Position numbers and translations under genes: made by a program
In this document: one piece after another, positions 27,536 through 36,338 of the stretch
Numbering within the stretch: position 1 is the stretch's first letter
Layout of the letters: each line of letters starts with the position of its first letter
The notes under the pieces: generated by a model
Database searches by the model: none
What the model saw: the letters and a program-made list of their open reading frames with translations, nothing else
Told to the model about the DNA's origin: nothing
Origin: DATJYV01 sp035499415
GTDB taxonomy: Bacteria > Bacteroidota > Ignavibacteria > UBA10030
DNA length: 43,327 nucleotides
Reading direction: 5' to 3'
NCBI GenBank assembly: GCA_035499415.1
Contig: DATJYV010000186.1
Span: 1 to 43,327 of the forward strand

Positions 27536-28036
27536 ATGGCACGATTCAAAGCAGGCGAGCTCGAACTGAAGGAGCGCCTCGTCCACGTCAACCGGGTTGC
27601 CAAAGTCGTCAAAGGCGGCCGGCGATTTAGCTTCAACGCGGTCGTCGTCGTCGGCGACGGCAAGGGGCACGTCGGCATAGGCTTGGGAAAAGCGAACGAA
27701 GTGGCGGATGCCATTGCCAAGGGTGTGGATGATGCGCGGAAGGTCATTTACAAAGTGCCGATCATCCGGGGCACGATTCCGCATGTCGTCATCGGTAAAT
27801 TCGGAGCCGGAAAGGTTCTGCTGAAACCGGCATCTCCCGGAACCGGTCTCATTGCCGGCGGCGGCGTGAGGGCGGTCCTGGAATCTGCAGGCGTGAAGGA
27901 TGTCCTGACGAAGCAGATGGGCTCTTCGAATCCTCACAATGTCGTCAAGGCGACTATCCGGGCGCTGCTGAATCTCTCGGATGCGAAGACCGTGGCATCG
28001 CGGCGCGGGATATCATTGCAGGAACTCTTCCAGTAA
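27536..28036 (+). CDS. rpsE: 30S ribosomal protein S5 (uS5)
   Basis: The 166-residue product has the double-stranded-RNA-binding N-domain with the signature GGRRFSFNAVVVVGDGKGHV (about 27-46) and the C-terminal fold with TGLIAGGGVRAVLESAGVKD. S5 with S3 and S4 forms the mRNA entry helicase and affects decoding fidelity. The ATG at 27536 follows a GAGAGGAG region. Confidence 0.97.
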   Translation: MARFKAGELELKERLVHVNRVAKVVKGGRRFSFNAVVVVGDGKGHVGIGLGKANEVADAIAKGVDDARKVIYKVPIIRGTIPHVVIGKFGAGKVLLKPASPGTGLIAGGGVRAVLESAGVKDVLTKQMGSSNPHNVVKATIRALLNLSDAKTVASRRGISLQELFQ

Positions 28037-28052
28037 CGGCAACGGTCCGGCC

Positions 28053-28244
28053 ATGGCGAAGGAAAAGCAGATTCGAATCACGCAGACGCGCAGTATCATC
28101 GACGAACTCGAGAATGCAAAGCGGACCATCAAAGCGCTCGGTTTGGGACGGCCGAATTACGTCGTCATCAAAAAGGACACGCCTCAGATTCGCGGAATGG
28201 TCAACGCTGTCCGGCATCTCGTCTCGGTTGAGGAAGTGAAATAA
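28053..28244 (+). CDS. rpmD: 50S ribosomal protein L30 (uL30)
   Basis: The ATG at 28053 (MAKEKQIRITQTRSII) gives a 63-residue L30; a longer in-frame reading back into rpsE is rejected. The core TIKALGLGRPNYVVIKKDTP is typical. The stop shares one base with the rplO ATG (TAATG), indicating coupled translation. Confidence 0.94.
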   Translation: MAKEKQIRITQTRSIIDELENAKRTIKALGLGRPNYVVIKKDTPQIRGMVNAVRHLVSVEEVK

Positions 28245-28738
28245 TGGGAAAAGACATTCTCAGTCATCTGACGCCGGCGCGTGGGTCGCGCAGAAAGACC
28301 AAGCGCATCGGACGCGGCCAGGGGTCGGGCCACGGCGGTACTGCGACGAAGGGGCACAAAGGGGCGAAGGCCCGCTCGGGGCACAAGTTCAAAATCTGGT
28401 TCGAAGGGGGCCAGATGCCGTTGACCCGGAGGGTTCCCAAGTACGGATTCAAGAGCCGAAACGCCAGGGAGACCCAGATCATCAGTCTTGAAACTCTCTC
28501 GACGCTCATCGAGAAGAAGAGAATCACCGGAGATATCGTGACGCCCGAGATCCTGTACGGCGCGGGAGCCATCGCGCGGAAACACGTTCCGGTGAAAATT
28601 CTGGGGGACGGTGAGTTGAAGAGGAAAATCGATGTGACAGCCCACGCATTCTCCAAGTCGGCTCTGGCGAAGATCCAGGCAGCGGGGGGAAAAGCGACAG
28701 TGGTCAGCGCAGTGCCGCAGAGTGCTCCCAAATCATGA
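28244..28738 (+). CDS. rplO: 50S ribosomal protein L15 (uL15)
   Basis: The 164-residue product has the glycine/arginine-rich N-terminus (TPARGSRRKTKRIGRGQGSG) that threads into 23S rRNA, then GGQMPLTRRVPKYGFKSR and the C-terminal domain with VDVTAHAFSKSALAKIQAAG. L15 is a late assembly protein. Its stop overlaps the secY ATG by 4 nt, the well-known L15-SecY coupling. Confidence 0.97.
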   Translation: MGKDILSHLTPARGSRRKTKRIGRGQGSGHGGTATKGHKGAKARSGHKFKIWFEGGQMPLTRRVPKYGFKSRNARETQIISLETLSTLIEKKRITGDIVTPEILYGAGAIARKHVPVKILGDGELKRKIDVTAHAFSKSALAKIQAAGGKATVVSAVPQSAPKS

Positions 28739-30075
28739 GCAAGCTGACCGACACATTTACGAATATTTTCAAGATCCAGGAGCTCCGGGAACGCCTCTTT
28801 TTTACGGCCGCCCTGCTTATCATCGTCAGGATCGGCTCTCACATTACGCTCCCGGGCGTCAACGCGAGCCTTCTTGCAGATACGATCCGGCGCTCGTCCG
28901 AGAACACGCTCTTCGGGCTGTACGACTTGTTTGTGGGAGGAGCATTCAGCAACGCGGCGGTCTTTGCGCTGGGAATCATGCCCTACATCAGCTCCTCGAT
29001 CGTCATCCAGCTCCTGGGCGCGGTCATCCCGTATTTCCAGAAACTCCAGCATGAAGGCGAAGACGGCAGGAAGAAAATTACGCAATACACGCGCTACGGA
29101 ACCGTGCTCATCTCGATGCTCCAGGCGAGCGGCGTCGTGGTGAAGCTCGTCCACACCAATACGCCGTCGGGCCCGATCGTCCCCGTCGAAGTCCAGGGCT
29201 TCGGGTTCACCCTCAGCACCGTGATCATCCTGACGGCCGGAACAATCTTTATGATGTGGCTGGGCGAACAGATCACCGAACGCGGGATCGGCAACGGCAT
29301 TTCGCTCATCATATTCATCGGCATCATTGCACGATTCCCGCATGCAGTCCTCGACGAGTTCCAGCTCGTGCGTGCGAACTCGCGGAACCTCGTGGTCGAG
29401 ATCGTCATCTTCGCTCTGATGACCCTCATCATCGCCGGTGTCGTGCTCGTCACGCAGGGAACGAGGCGGATTCCCGTGCAGTATGCGAAGAGGGTCGTTG
29501 GCCGCAAAGTGTACGGCGGCGTCACGCAGTACATTCCGCTGCGCGTGAACACGGCCGGCGTCATGCCGATCATATTCGCCCAGGCGATCATGTTCCTGCC
29601 GCAGATCGTCTTCTCGTTCTTTCCCGACAGCGAGTTCGTGACGGAGTTGAGCAGCAACTGGTTCAGCACGAACTCGTGGGCCTATTCCGTGGTCTACGGG
29701 CTTATGATCGTCTTCTTCACGTATTTTTACACCGCCATCGCGTTCAACCCGAAGGATGTCGCGGACAACATGAAGAAACAGGGGGGATTCATCCCCGGCA
29801 TTCGTCCCGGAACGCACACGGCGGATTTCGTTGACAACATCCTGACGAAGATCACGCTCCCGGGCTCGATTTTCCTCGCCATCATCGCCATCCTGCCGAC
29901 GGCGATGGTGAAGATGAATATTACGCCGAGTTTCGCGTCGTTCTTCGGCGGAACGAGCCTGCTCATCGTCGTGGGCGTTGCCCTCGACACACTGCAGCAG
30001 ATCGAATCACATCTGCTGATGCGACACTACGACGGCTTCATGAAGAGCGGGAAGCTGCGCGGCAGGATCAGATAA
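28735..30075 (+). CDS. secY: Protein translocase channel subunit SecY
   Basis: The 446-residue protein is expected to span the membrane ten times. SecY signature 1 (ALGIMPYISSSIVIQLL, about 79-95) forms the plug-side helix, and signature 2 (MMWLGEQITERGIGNGISL) lies around helix 4. The cytoplasmic loop with YVQYAKR-type sequence (IPVQYAKRVVGRKVYGG) contacts the ribosome and SecA. With SecE (3373) and SecG it forms the export channel. map follows after 11 nt with no adk, an order used in the Bacteroidota/Chlorobi group. Confidence 0.98.
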   Translation: MSKLTDTFTNIFKIQELRERLFFTAALLIIVRIGSHITLPGVNASLLADTIRRSSENTLFGLYDLFVGGAFSNAAVFALGIMPYISSSIVIQLLGAVIPYFQKLQHEGEDGRKKITQYTRYGTVLISMLQASGVVVKLVHTNTPSGPIVPVEVQGFGFTLSTVIILTAGTIFMMWLGEQITERGIGNGISLIIFIGIIARFPHAVLDEFQLVRANSRNLVVEIVIFALMTLIIAGVVLVTQGTRRIPVQYAKRVVGRKVYGGVTQYIPLRVNTAGVMPIIFAQAIMFLPQIVFSFFPDSEFVTELSSNWFSTNSWAYSVVYGLMIVFFTYFYTAIAFNPKDVADNMKKQGGFIPGIRPGTHTADFVDNILTKITLPGSIFLAIIAILPTAMVKMNITPSFASFFGGTSLLIVVGVALDTLQQIESHLLMRHYDGFMKSGKLRGRIR

Positions 30076-30086
30076 GTTGCTTCGCA

Positions 30087-30845
30087 ATGATCCGCATTAA
30101 GACGGCGCGCGAGATTGAACTCATGCGGGAGGCGTCGAGGATTGTTGCGGAAGTGTTACGGCTCGTTGCAGACCGCATCCGTCCCGGTGTAACAACGCTG
30201 GAATTGGACAGACTGGCAGAAGAGTACATCCGGTCGTTCGATGCGGAACCCGCGTTTAAGGGATACGGACCGTCGAAGTCGAACCTGTTCCCGGCGACGC
30301 TCTGCACTTCGATCGACGAGCAGGTGGTCCATGGAATTCCGGGGCGAAGACAGTTGAGGGAGGGGGAGATACTCTCGGTTGACGTGGGCGTCCGGAAGGA
30401 TGGATTTTATGGCGACGGTGCCTGGTCGTTCCCCGTGGGCGAGGTAACGCCCGACAAGGAGCGGCTCATGCGTGTCACGGAAGAGTCCCTTTTCCGCGGC
30501 ATCGAGCAGGCGGTCGCCGGCAATCGCGTGCACGATATTTCGCACGCAGTGCAGGAATGCGTGGAATCGAACGGTTTTACCGTCGTGCGCGAACTCGTCG
30601 GCCACGGCGTCGGAGTTGAACTTCATGAAGAACCGAACGTGCCGAACTACGGAAATCCGGGAACGGGATTGAGCTTGCGCGAGGGAATGACGCTGGCAAT
30701 TGAGCCGATGGTGAACGCAGGCAAGGCGGATGTTGTGATCGAACCGGACGGTTGGACCGTCGTGACAAAAGACCGGAAGCCGTCGGCTCATTTCGAGCAC
30801 ACGGTGGCCATCGTTCGGGGAAAAGCCGAAATCCTGACGCGATAG
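30087..30845 (+). CDS. map: Methionine aminopeptidase, type I
   Basis: The 252-residue product has the pita-bread fold with all five metal ligands: Asp99, Asp110, His173, Glu206 and Glu237. The catalytic His82 (VVHGIPG) and His180 are also present. It removes the initiator Met from nascent proteins after deformylation. There is no N-terminal SH3 or zinc extension, so this is type Ia. It is embedded between secY and infA. Confidence 0.97.
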   Translation: MIRIKTAREIELMREASRIVAEVLRLVADRIRPGVTTLELDRLAEEYIRSFDAEPAFKGYGPSKSNLFPATLCTSIDEQVVHGIPGRRQLREGEILSVDVGVRKDGFYGDGAWSFPVGEVTPDKERLMRVTEESLFRGIEQAVAGNRVHDISHAVQECVESNGFTVVRELVGHGVGVELHEEPNVPNYGNPGTGLSLREGMTLAIEPMVNAGKADVVIEPDGWTVVTKDRKPSAHFEHTVAIVRGKAEILTR

Positions 30846-30848
30846 TTG

Positions 30849-31067
30849 ATGGCCAAGCAGGGACCGATCAAGGTCGACGGTGTCATCACGGAGACGCTCC
30901 CGAACGCCAGCTTTCGCGTCAAGCTGGACAACGGGGTGGAGATCTTTGCGCATATTTCGGGGAAGATGCGCATGCACTACATCAAGATTCTGGTCGGAGA
31001 TCGGGTAACGGTGGAGATGTCGCCGTACGACCTCACAAAAGGCCGGATCACGTATCGATACAAGTGA
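30849..31067 (+). CDS. infA: Translation initiation factor IF-1
   Basis: The ATG at 30849 gives 72 residues (MAKQGPIKVDGVITETLPNA), the standard length; a TTG one codon earlier is an alternative. The OB-fold contains ASFRVKLDNGVEIFAHISGK and GDRVTVEMSPYDLTKGRITY. IF-1 blocks the A-site during initiation. Only 3 nt separate it from the map stop. Confidence 0.98.
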   Translation: MAKQGPIKVDGVITETLPNASFRVKLDNGVEIFAHISGKMRMHYIKILVGDRVTVEMSPYDLTKGRITYRYK

Positions 31068-31089
31068 GGGGGCGGAAAGTAGAGAAACC

Positions 31090-31203
31090 ATGAAAGTTCG
31101 TTCATCAGTCAAGAAAATGTGCGAGAACTGCAAGATCATCCGACGCAAGGGAGTGGTGAGGGTGATCTGCAAAAACCCGAAGCACAAGCAGCGCCAGGGC
31201 TAG
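31090..31203 (+). CDS. rpmJ: 50S ribosomal protein L36 (bL36), zinc-binding form
   Basis: A 37-codon reading frame encodes MKVRSSVKKMCENC, then KIIRRKGVVRVICKNPKHKQ and RQG, a complete L36. Cys11, Cys14, Cys27 and His32 form the zinc site of the C+ type. The ATG is 22 nt after infA and the next gene is rpsM, the universal position for rpmJ. It is the smallest gene of the window. Confidence 0.96.
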   Translation: MKVRSSVKKMCENCKIIRRKGVVRVICKNPKHKQRQG

Positions 31204-31258
31204 CATCCCGGCCGATGCCGGAAGCAGGATCGGGTATCAATCAAAGAGGAGATGAAGC

Positions 31259-31642
31259 GTGGCACGAATAGCAGGCGTTGACCTTCCCAAGAACAAAAGG
31301 TCGGAGATCGGCCTGACGTACATTTACGGGATTGGCCGGCCGACGGCTCAGGTAATTCTGACCAAGGCGAAAGTCGACCACAACAAGCGGATCGGCGACC
31401 TCACCGACGAAGAGGTGGCAGCGATACGCTCGGTCATCCAGTCCGACCTCAAAGTCGAGGGGGCGGCGCGGAGCGAAGTCCAGTTGAACATCAAACGATT
31501 GATGGACATCGGAAGCTACCGCGGCCTGAGACATCGGAAAGGTCTCCCCGTCCGGGGACAGCGGACCCGCACCAATGCCCGCACAAGGAAAGGGAAACGG
31601 AAGACGGTCGCCGGAAAGAAAAAGGCGATCGAGAAGAAGTAG
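31259..31642 (+). CDS. rpsM: 30S ribosomal protein S13 (uS13)
   Basis: The start is GTG 31259, shortly after AAAGAGGAG. The 127-residue product (MARIAGVDLPKNKRSEIGL) carries the helix-two-turn-helix and signature LRHRKGLPVRGQRTRTNART (about 94-113), followed by a basic tail that contacts P-site tRNA. S13 forms bridges with L5 and pairs with S19. Confidence 0.97.
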   Translation: MARIAGVDLPKNKRSEIGLTYIYGIGRPTAQVILTKAKVDHNKRIGDLTDEEVAAIRSVIQSDLKVEGAARSEVQLNIKRLMDIGSYRGLRHRKGLPVRGQRTRTNARTRKGKRKTVAGKKKAIEKK

Positions 31643-31675
31643 AACTCTCAGCCGGGAAGATTAAAGGAGAAGTCA

Positions 31676-32077
31676 TTGGCCAAACCTGCACCCACTGCGC
31701 CGGTTACAAAAAAGAAGAAAAAAGTACACGTCGATGCGAGCGGTAAAGCATTTATCAAGGCGACGTTCAACAACACGATCATTACGTTGACGGACACGTA
31801 CGGCAATACGATTGCCTGGTCGACGTCGGGCAAAAACGGATTCAAGGGCTCGAGGAAAAGCACCCCCTTCGCGGCACAGGTTGCGGCGGAGGCGGCGGCG
31901 AAGGAAGCGTACGACCTCGGCCTGCGCCGCGTGGAAGTGTTCATCAAAGGCCCGGGTGGCGGACGGGAAGCCGCGGTCCGCTCGCTCCAGACTGCCGGCC
32001 TCGAGGTCACCATGATTCGGGACATCACCCCGATTCCGCACAACGGCTGCCGTCCGCCGAAACGTCGAAGAGTGTAA
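31676..32077 (+). CDS. rpsK: 30S ribosomal protein S11 (uS11)
   Basis: The start is TTG 31676, about 8 nt after AAAGGAGA. The 133-residue product has a Lys-rich N-terminus (VTKKKKKVHVD) and the S11 signature RVEVFIKGPGGGREAAVRSL. It ends CRPPKRRRV, the conserved terminus. S11 forms the platform wall by the E-site messenger path. Confidence 0.97.
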   Translation: MAKPAPTAPVTKKKKKVHVDASGKAFIKATFNNTIITLTDTYGNTIAWSTSGKNGFKGSRKSTPFAAQVAAEAAAKEAYDLGLRRVEVFIKGPGGGREAAVRSLQTAGLEVTMIRDITPIPHNGCRPPKRRRV

Positions 32078-32098
32078 TTTGATCCGCTGAGGAGGTTT

Positions 32099-32728
32099 AT
32101 GGCCCGCTACATTGATGCAAATTGCAAACTCTGCCGCCGGGAAAAGCAGAAGCTGTTCCTGAAGGGCACGAAATGCTACACCGAAAAGTGTCCGGTCGAG
32201 CGGCGGAATTTCGCCCCGGGGCAGCACGGACAATCGCGGCGTTCCCGCATTTCAGAATACGGCGTCCAGCTCAGGGAAAAACAGAAAGTCCGGCGTATGT
32301 ACGGCCTGCTGGAAACGCAATTCAGGAATTACTTCTCCAAAGCGGCGAAGCAGACCGGCCGAACCGGTGACGCATTGGTGAAAATGCTCGAGCGACGGCT
32401 GGACAACGTCGTCTACCGCATGGGGCTCGCCCCTTCGCGCAAGTCGGCGCGTCAGCTCGTCCTTCATCGTCATCTCCTCGTCAACAACGCGGTCGTCGAT
32501 GTTCCGTCGTATCTCCTGAACCCCGGCGACGTCGTCCAGGTCCGGGACAAGAGTCGCAAGCTTCAACTGATTCACGATTCGATGAAACGCGTCAAGGATA
32601 CGTCCATGTCGTCGTGGCTGAGTCTCGACAAGGCAGCCATGGCCGGCACGTTCCTCAACATCCCGGAAAGGGCCGATATCCCGTTGAATGCCAACGAACA
32701 ATTGATCGTCGAGCTCTACTCAAAGTAG
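32099..32728 (+). CDS. rpsD: 30S ribosomal protein S4 (uS4), zinc-binding form
   Basis: The 209-residue product has a very strong GAGGAGG Shine-Dalgarno. Cys9, 12, 26 and 31 form the N-terminal zinc site that E. coli S4 lacks. The S4 RNA-binding domain includes RLDNVVYRMGLAPSRKSARQ (about 101-120). S4 nucleates 30S assembly and in many bacteria represses the alpha operon. A small hairpin (32763-32776) lies before rpoA. Confidence 0.97.
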   Translation: MARYIDANCKLCRREKQKLFLKGTKCYTEKCPVERRNFAPGQHGQSRRSRISEYGVQLREKQKVRRMYGLLETQFRNYFSKAAKQTGRTGDALVKMLERRLDNVVYRMGLAPSRKSARQLVLHRHLLVNNAVVDVPSYLLNPGDVVQVRDKSRKLQLIHDSMKRVKDTSMSSWLSLDKAAMAGTFLNIPERADIPLNANEQLIVELYSK

Positions 32729-32762
32729 CGCCGCGGCGAACGCTTTCTTTCATTGAAATTCA

Positions 32763-32776
32763 TCCGCACAGGCGGA
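32763..32776 (+). promoter_or_regulatory. Small hairpin in the rpsD-rpoA spacer
   Basis: TCCGC-ACAG-GCGGA forms a 5-bp stem just before the purine-rich rpoA Shine-Dalgarno. It resembles one 15-nt half of the twin-palindrome elements with a single base missing, but could equally be a local leader structure or chance. Confidence 0.25.
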
Positions 32777-32792
32777 GCTTAAGGAAAAAAAC

Positions 32793-33782
32793 ATGAACAC
32801 CCTGTTAGTACAAATGCCGGAAAAGATCGAGCTTGAACAGTCATCCTACTCCAAGAACTTTGGACGCTTTACGGTTCAGCCGCTCGAGAAAGGGTTCGGC
32901 GTTACCATCGGTAACTCCATGCGGCGCGTCCTTCTCGCATCCCTTCCCGGAACGGCAATCACCGCGATCCGCATCGACGGCATCCAGCATGAATTTTCCA
33001 CGATCAAGGGAGTGGTCGAAGATGTGTCGGACTTCGTCCTCAACCTGAAGCGCGTCCGCATCCGCCCCATCAACAAGAAGGCGACGAAGATTGTGGTTCC
33101 CGTGAAGGGGCCGGGAAATCTCACGGCCGCGGATGTCCAAAAGGCATTTCCCGAAATCGAAGTACTCAACCCCGACCTCCATCTCGCGCGCCTCAACAAG
33201 GACGCGGAATTTGAGCTCGAGCTGCGCATCGGACGCGGCAAGGGATATGTGCCGGCCGAGGAGAACAAAGCCCCCGACCAGCCGCTCGGCATGATTCCCA
33301 TCGATTCAATCTTCACCCCCATCGTCAACGTCCGTTACACGATCGAGCCGACGCGTGTCGGAGGTCAGACCGATTATGAGAAACTGACCCTTGAAGTGGA
33401 GACCGACGGTTCAATTTCCCCGGAGGATGCCGTGACGCATGCCGGGAAAATTCTCCGCGACCACGTTCAGCTCTTCATCAATTTCGGAGCGGAACCCGAA
33501 GCGGAAAAGGGGGAAGGCGAACAGGAAGAAGAAGTGGCGCGAGTTCGCAAGATCCTCAAGATGTCGGTCGATGAGCTGGAGCTTTCTGTCCGGTCGCATA
33601 ACTGCCTCCGGTCGGCGAACATTAAGACGATGGCGGACCTTGTTCGCCGAAGCGAATCCGAATTGCTGAAATTCCGCAATTTTGGCCGCAAATCGCTTGC
33701 GGAGCTTTCGGATATCGTGGAGCAGCAGGGATTGTCGTTCGGAATGGATGTCGACAAGTATCTGAAAGATGGAAACGAATAG
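32793..33782 (+). CDS. rpoA: DNA-directed RNA polymerase subunit alpha
   Basis: The 329-residue product has the alpha N-terminal assembly domain (about 1-230) with GFGVTIGNSMRRVLLASLPG, an acidic linker (EAEKGEGEQEEEV), and the alpha C-terminal domain (about 250-320) with LELSVRSHNCLRSANI, the DNA- and activator-binding surface that includes the Arg265-equivalent. It dimerises to scaffold beta and beta'. rplQ follows after 30 nt, the canonical alpha-operon order. Confidence 0.98.
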   Translation: MNTLLVQMPEKIELEQSSYSKNFGRFTVQPLEKGFGVTIGNSMRRVLLASLPGTAITAIRIDGIQHEFSTIKGVVEDVSDFVLNLKRVRIRPINKKATKIVVPVKGPGNLTAADVQKAFPEIEVLNPDLHLARLNKDAEFELELRIGRGKGYVPAEENKAPDQPLGMIPIDSIFTPIVNVRYTIEPTRVGGQTDYEKLTLEVETDGSISPEDAVTHAGKILRDHVQLFINFGAEPEAEKGEGEQEEEVARVRKILKMSVDELELSVRSHNCLRSANIKTMADLVRRSESELLKFRNFGRKSLAELSDIVEQQGLSFGMDVDKYLKDGNE

Positions 33783-33812
33783 GGCGGACGGGCTCAGGAC
33801 GGAGACCAGGCA

Positions 33813-34328
33813 ATGAGACATTTGAAACAGGGCCGGAAGCTCAAGCGAACGGCGAGTCATCGGAAAGCGACGCTCTCCGCCTTAAGTGTGTCTCTCATCC
33901 GCCACAAGCGGATTCGTACGACAACGGCGAAAGCGAAAGAAACGCGTCGTGTCGTGGAGCGGCTGATCACAAAAGCGCGGAACGCGGTGTCGAAAGAGGG
34001 GACGGCAAAGATGAAAGACGTCCACGCGCGGCGGGAAGTTTTCGCGTTTCTGCGGGATCGCGAAGTCGTGTCGACGCTCTTCAACGAGATCGTGCCGAAA
34101 GTTGCGACAAGGCCGGGTGGTTACACACGGGTTGTCAAGCTGGGCCGGCGCTTCGGCGACGGTGCCGAAGTTGCCGTGATCGAGCTCGTCGATTTCAACA
34201 CCGGCCAGGATACGGCGGCCAAATCCGCCGGGAAGGCGTCGGAACCGGCAAAAAAGAAAACGGCAAGGAAGAAGAAAGAAGCGGCTCGGGCTGAGACGCC
34301 GGCAGTACCGCCGGCGCCCGCTTTGTGA
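33813..34328 (+). CDS. rplQ: 50S ribosomal protein L17 (bL17) with basic C-terminal extension
   Basis: The first 120 or so residues are a standard L17 (MRHLKQGRKLKRTASHRKAT, then VVKLGRRFGDGAEVAVIELV). The 171-residue product continues with about 45 residues rich in Lys, Ala and Pro (EPAKKKTARKKKEAARAE). L17 lies at the tunnel exit region. It is the last ribosomal gene of the supercluster. Confidence 0.96.
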   Translation: MRHLKQGRKLKRTASHRKATLSALSVSLIRHKRIRTTTAKAKETRRVVERLITKARNAVSKEGTAKMKDVHARREVFAFLRDREVVSTLFNEIVPKVATRPGGYTRVVKLGRRFGDGAEVAVIELVDFNTGQDTAAKSAGKASEPAKKKTARKKKEAARAETPAVPPAPAL

Positions 34329-34392
34329 CGCTGAAGCACTCAACGAAAAAGGTTCAGATCGATTTGAGCCAATCCGGAAGGACCCAGATGCC

Positions 34393-35022
34393 ATGCTGAA
34401 AATTACGAGTGCAGAATTCCTGCAGGGAGTGGCAGATCTTCGGCAGCTCCCGAAGAATGAATTGCGGGAAGTCCTTTATATCGGCCGATCAAACGTCGGG
34501 AAGTCCTCGCTCCTGAATAAGATGTGCAACAAACGTGGACTTGCACGCTCGAGCGCAACGCCCGGCAAAACCCGTGAAATCAATTATTACATCATTAATA
34601 ATTCCTTTTACTTCGTCGACCTTCCCGGGTACGGCTATGCCAAAGTGCCGGAGCAAATGCGTGCCGGCTGGAAGAAATTGATCGAGGATTTCCTGAAGCG
34701 CGGCGGCCCCATCAGTCTTGCGATGCAGTTGATCGACTCGCGTCAGGAGCCGACTCCGCTCGACCTGATGATGATGGACTGGCTCGAGTATTATGAAGTC
34801 CCCTATCTTCTCGTCCTGACCAAAGCCGACAAGCTCCCGTTCAGCAAGCTGACGAAGCAGATCGATGCTTACAAAGACCAGTTCCACCCGCAGCTGAACG
34901 ACGGTTGTTGCCGCGGCATCGTTCCTTTTTCCATCGTCAACGGCGACGGCCGGGCGGCCCTTCTCAAACTCATCGAGGGACATGTCAACGAGGCACCCAA
35001 AAAGAAAAAAGAAGCCGTCTGA
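34393..35022 (+). CDS. engB: Ribosome biogenesis GTP-binding protein EngB/YsxC/YihA
   Basis: The 209-residue TRAFAC GTPase shows G1 GRSNVGKS (31-38), the switch region SSATPGKTREIN, G3 DLPGYG (76-81), G4 TKAD (143-146) and a G5-like PFSIVNGDGR. The family acts in late 50S assembly. It lies 64 nt after rplQ with no promoter seen, then an intrinsic terminator, so it probably closes the ribosomal transcription unit. Confidence 0.96.
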   Translation: MLKITSAEFLQGVADLRQLPKNELREVLYIGRSNVGKSSLLNKMCNKRGLARSSATPGKTREINYYIINNSFYFVDLPGYGYAKVPEQMRAGWKKLIEDFLKRGGPISLAMQLIDSRQEPTPLDLMMMDWLEYYEVPYLLVLTKADKLPFSKLTKQIDAYKDQFHPQLNDGCCRGIVPFSIVNGDGRAALLKLIEGHVNEAPKKKKEAV

Positions 35023-35048
35023 TTTTTTTTGATCGTCCTTCGTACAAG

Positions 35049-35081
35049 CGACCTCGGCAGCTCCGGGGTCGTTCTGCTTTT
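35049..35081 (+). terminator. Intrinsic terminator after engB
   Basis: CGACCTCGG (35049-35057) pairs along its full 9 bases (one G-T) with CCGGGGTCG (35063-35071) around a CAGCT loop, followed by TTCTGCTTTT. It falls between engB and the next promoter, so it marks the end of the supercluster. Confidence 0.75.
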
Positions 35082-35118
35082 GGCCCCTTCACCCGCGCCC
35101 TGTTCCGCTGAACGTCCG

Positions 35119-35147
35119 TTGCATCTCGACCAAGCAAATCGTATACT
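35119..35147 (+). promoter_or_regulatory. Promoter of the aminotransferase-serA operon
   Basis: TTGCAT at 35119-35124 and TATACT at 35142-35147 are exactly 17 nt apart. Start of transcription is expected near 35154, giving a leader of about 40 nt. It lies directly downstream of the engB terminator. Confidence 0.7.
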
Positions 35148-35195
35148 TTTCGAGCGGAAACACTCAGCCGGCAAACCACCCTTCCTCTACCGTTC

Positions 35196-36338
35196 ATGAA
35201 GAAACGTCTTTTTACCCCTGGCCCGACGCCAGTCCCTGAGACGGTCATGCTCCGCATGGCCGAACCGATCATACATCACCGGAGCCGCGAATTTCAGGAG
35301 ATCCTTGCCCGGGTCCACTCGAATCTCCAATACCTTTTCCAGACCAGGCAACCCGTTGTCGTTCTCACTTGCTCCGGTACCGGCGGCGTCGAATCCACGT
35401 TTGTGAGTCTCTTTTCAAAAGGGGACACAATTATTTCCGTCAACGGCGGAAAGTTCGGTGAGCGCTGGGTCAAAATGCCGAAAGCGTTCGGCTTCAACGC
35501 TGTCGAGATCAAGGTCGAGTGGGGCAAGGCCCCGACCGAAGAGCAGATTCGTTCGGCGCTCAAGCAGCATCCCGAAGCGAAAGCCGTCTATCTGACGCAC
35601 AGCGAGACATCCACGGGGACCGCGACCGATATCAAACATCTCGCGCGCGTCATTCTGGATGAATCGAACGCCCTGGTCTGCGTCGACGGGATCACGGCGA
35701 TTGGCGCGCACGAGTTTCGGTTCGACGAATGGGGGATCGACGTCTGCGTGACCGGTTCGCAGAAAGGACTCATGATTCCTCCAGGCCTGGCTTTCGTCGC
35801 ATTAAGCAGCCGCGCCATCGAAAGGGTCGGAACTTCGACGACGCCGAGATTCTATCTCGACCTTGGCCGGGCTCTTAAAAGCTTCGAGAAGAACGATACT
35901 CCGTGGACCCCCGCGGTCTCGCTCATTATCGGCGTCGACGAGGCGCTTTCGATGATTCGGAAGGAAGGAATTGAATCGATTTGGAAACGACACGAGCGCC
36001 TGGCAACGGCTCTTCGGAGCGGCGTGAAAGCCCTCGGCATGAAACTCTTTTCGGACTCTCCATCGTTTGCCGTCACGCCGGTCTGGGTTCCGGACGGCGT
36101 CGATTGGAAGATTCTCAACGGATCGCTGAAAAATAAGTACGGCATAACGGTAGCCGGGGGGCAGGATGAGTACGCAGGGAAAATATTTCGCATATCCCAT
36201 CTCGGCTACTACGACGATTTCGACATGGTCGCAATGGTTGCCGCGCTCGAAGGAGCGCTGGCCGATGCCGGCTACGCCTTCACGCCCGGCGCGGGAGTCG
36301 CGGAGGTCCAGCGCAGTCTCCTGGGAAAATCCTCATGA
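35196..36338 (+). CDS. Class-V aminotransferase, alanine-glyoxylate/serine-pyruvate type
   Basis: The 380-residue fold-type I PLP enzyme starts MKKRLFTPGPTPVPETVM, with the TPGPTPVP substrate-loop block typical of the SgaA/AGXT subfamily. The PLP lysine is Lys190 in TGSQKGLMIPPG, and Asp164 (VCVDGITAIG) would bind the pyridine nitrogen. It overlaps serA by 4 nt. Family members use serine or alanine as donors to glyoxylate or pyruvate. Beside serA, a role as a phosphohydroxypyruvate or hydroxypyruvate aminotransferase is plausible, but the substrate cannot be read from the sequence. It is not a classical SerC. Confidence 0.9.
   Translation: MKKRLFTPGPTPVPETVMLRMAEPIIHHRSREFQEILARVHSNLQYLFQTRQPVVVLTCSGTGGVESTFVSLFSKGDTIISVNGGKFGERWVKMPKAFGFNAVEIKVEWGKAPTEEQIRSALKQHPEAKAVYLTHSETSTGTATDIKHLARVILDESNALVCVDGITAIGAHEFRFDEWGIDVCVTGSQKGLMIPPGLAFVALSSRAIERVGTSTTPRFYLDLGRALKSFEKNDTPWTPAVSLIIGVDEALSMIRKEGIESIWKRHERLATALRSGVKALGMKLFSDSPSFAVTPVWVPDGVDWKILNGSLKNKYGITVAGGQDEYAGKIFRISHLGYYDDFDMVAMVAALEGALADAGYAFTPGAGVAEVQRSLLGKSS

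Noticed and set aside
27981..28052. N-terminal extension of rpmD
   Set aside because: It overlaps the end of rpsE in another frame; L30 starts at the ATG at 28053.
28264..29817. A 517-codon minus-strand frame opposite rplO and secY
   Set aside because: The His/Asp/Arg-rich composition is what antisense reading of a membrane-protein gene gives; no motif or start signal is seen.
35023..35195. Small gene between engB and the aminotransferase gene
   Set aside because: The interval is accounted for by a terminator and a promoter; no frame has a ribosome site or conserved look.
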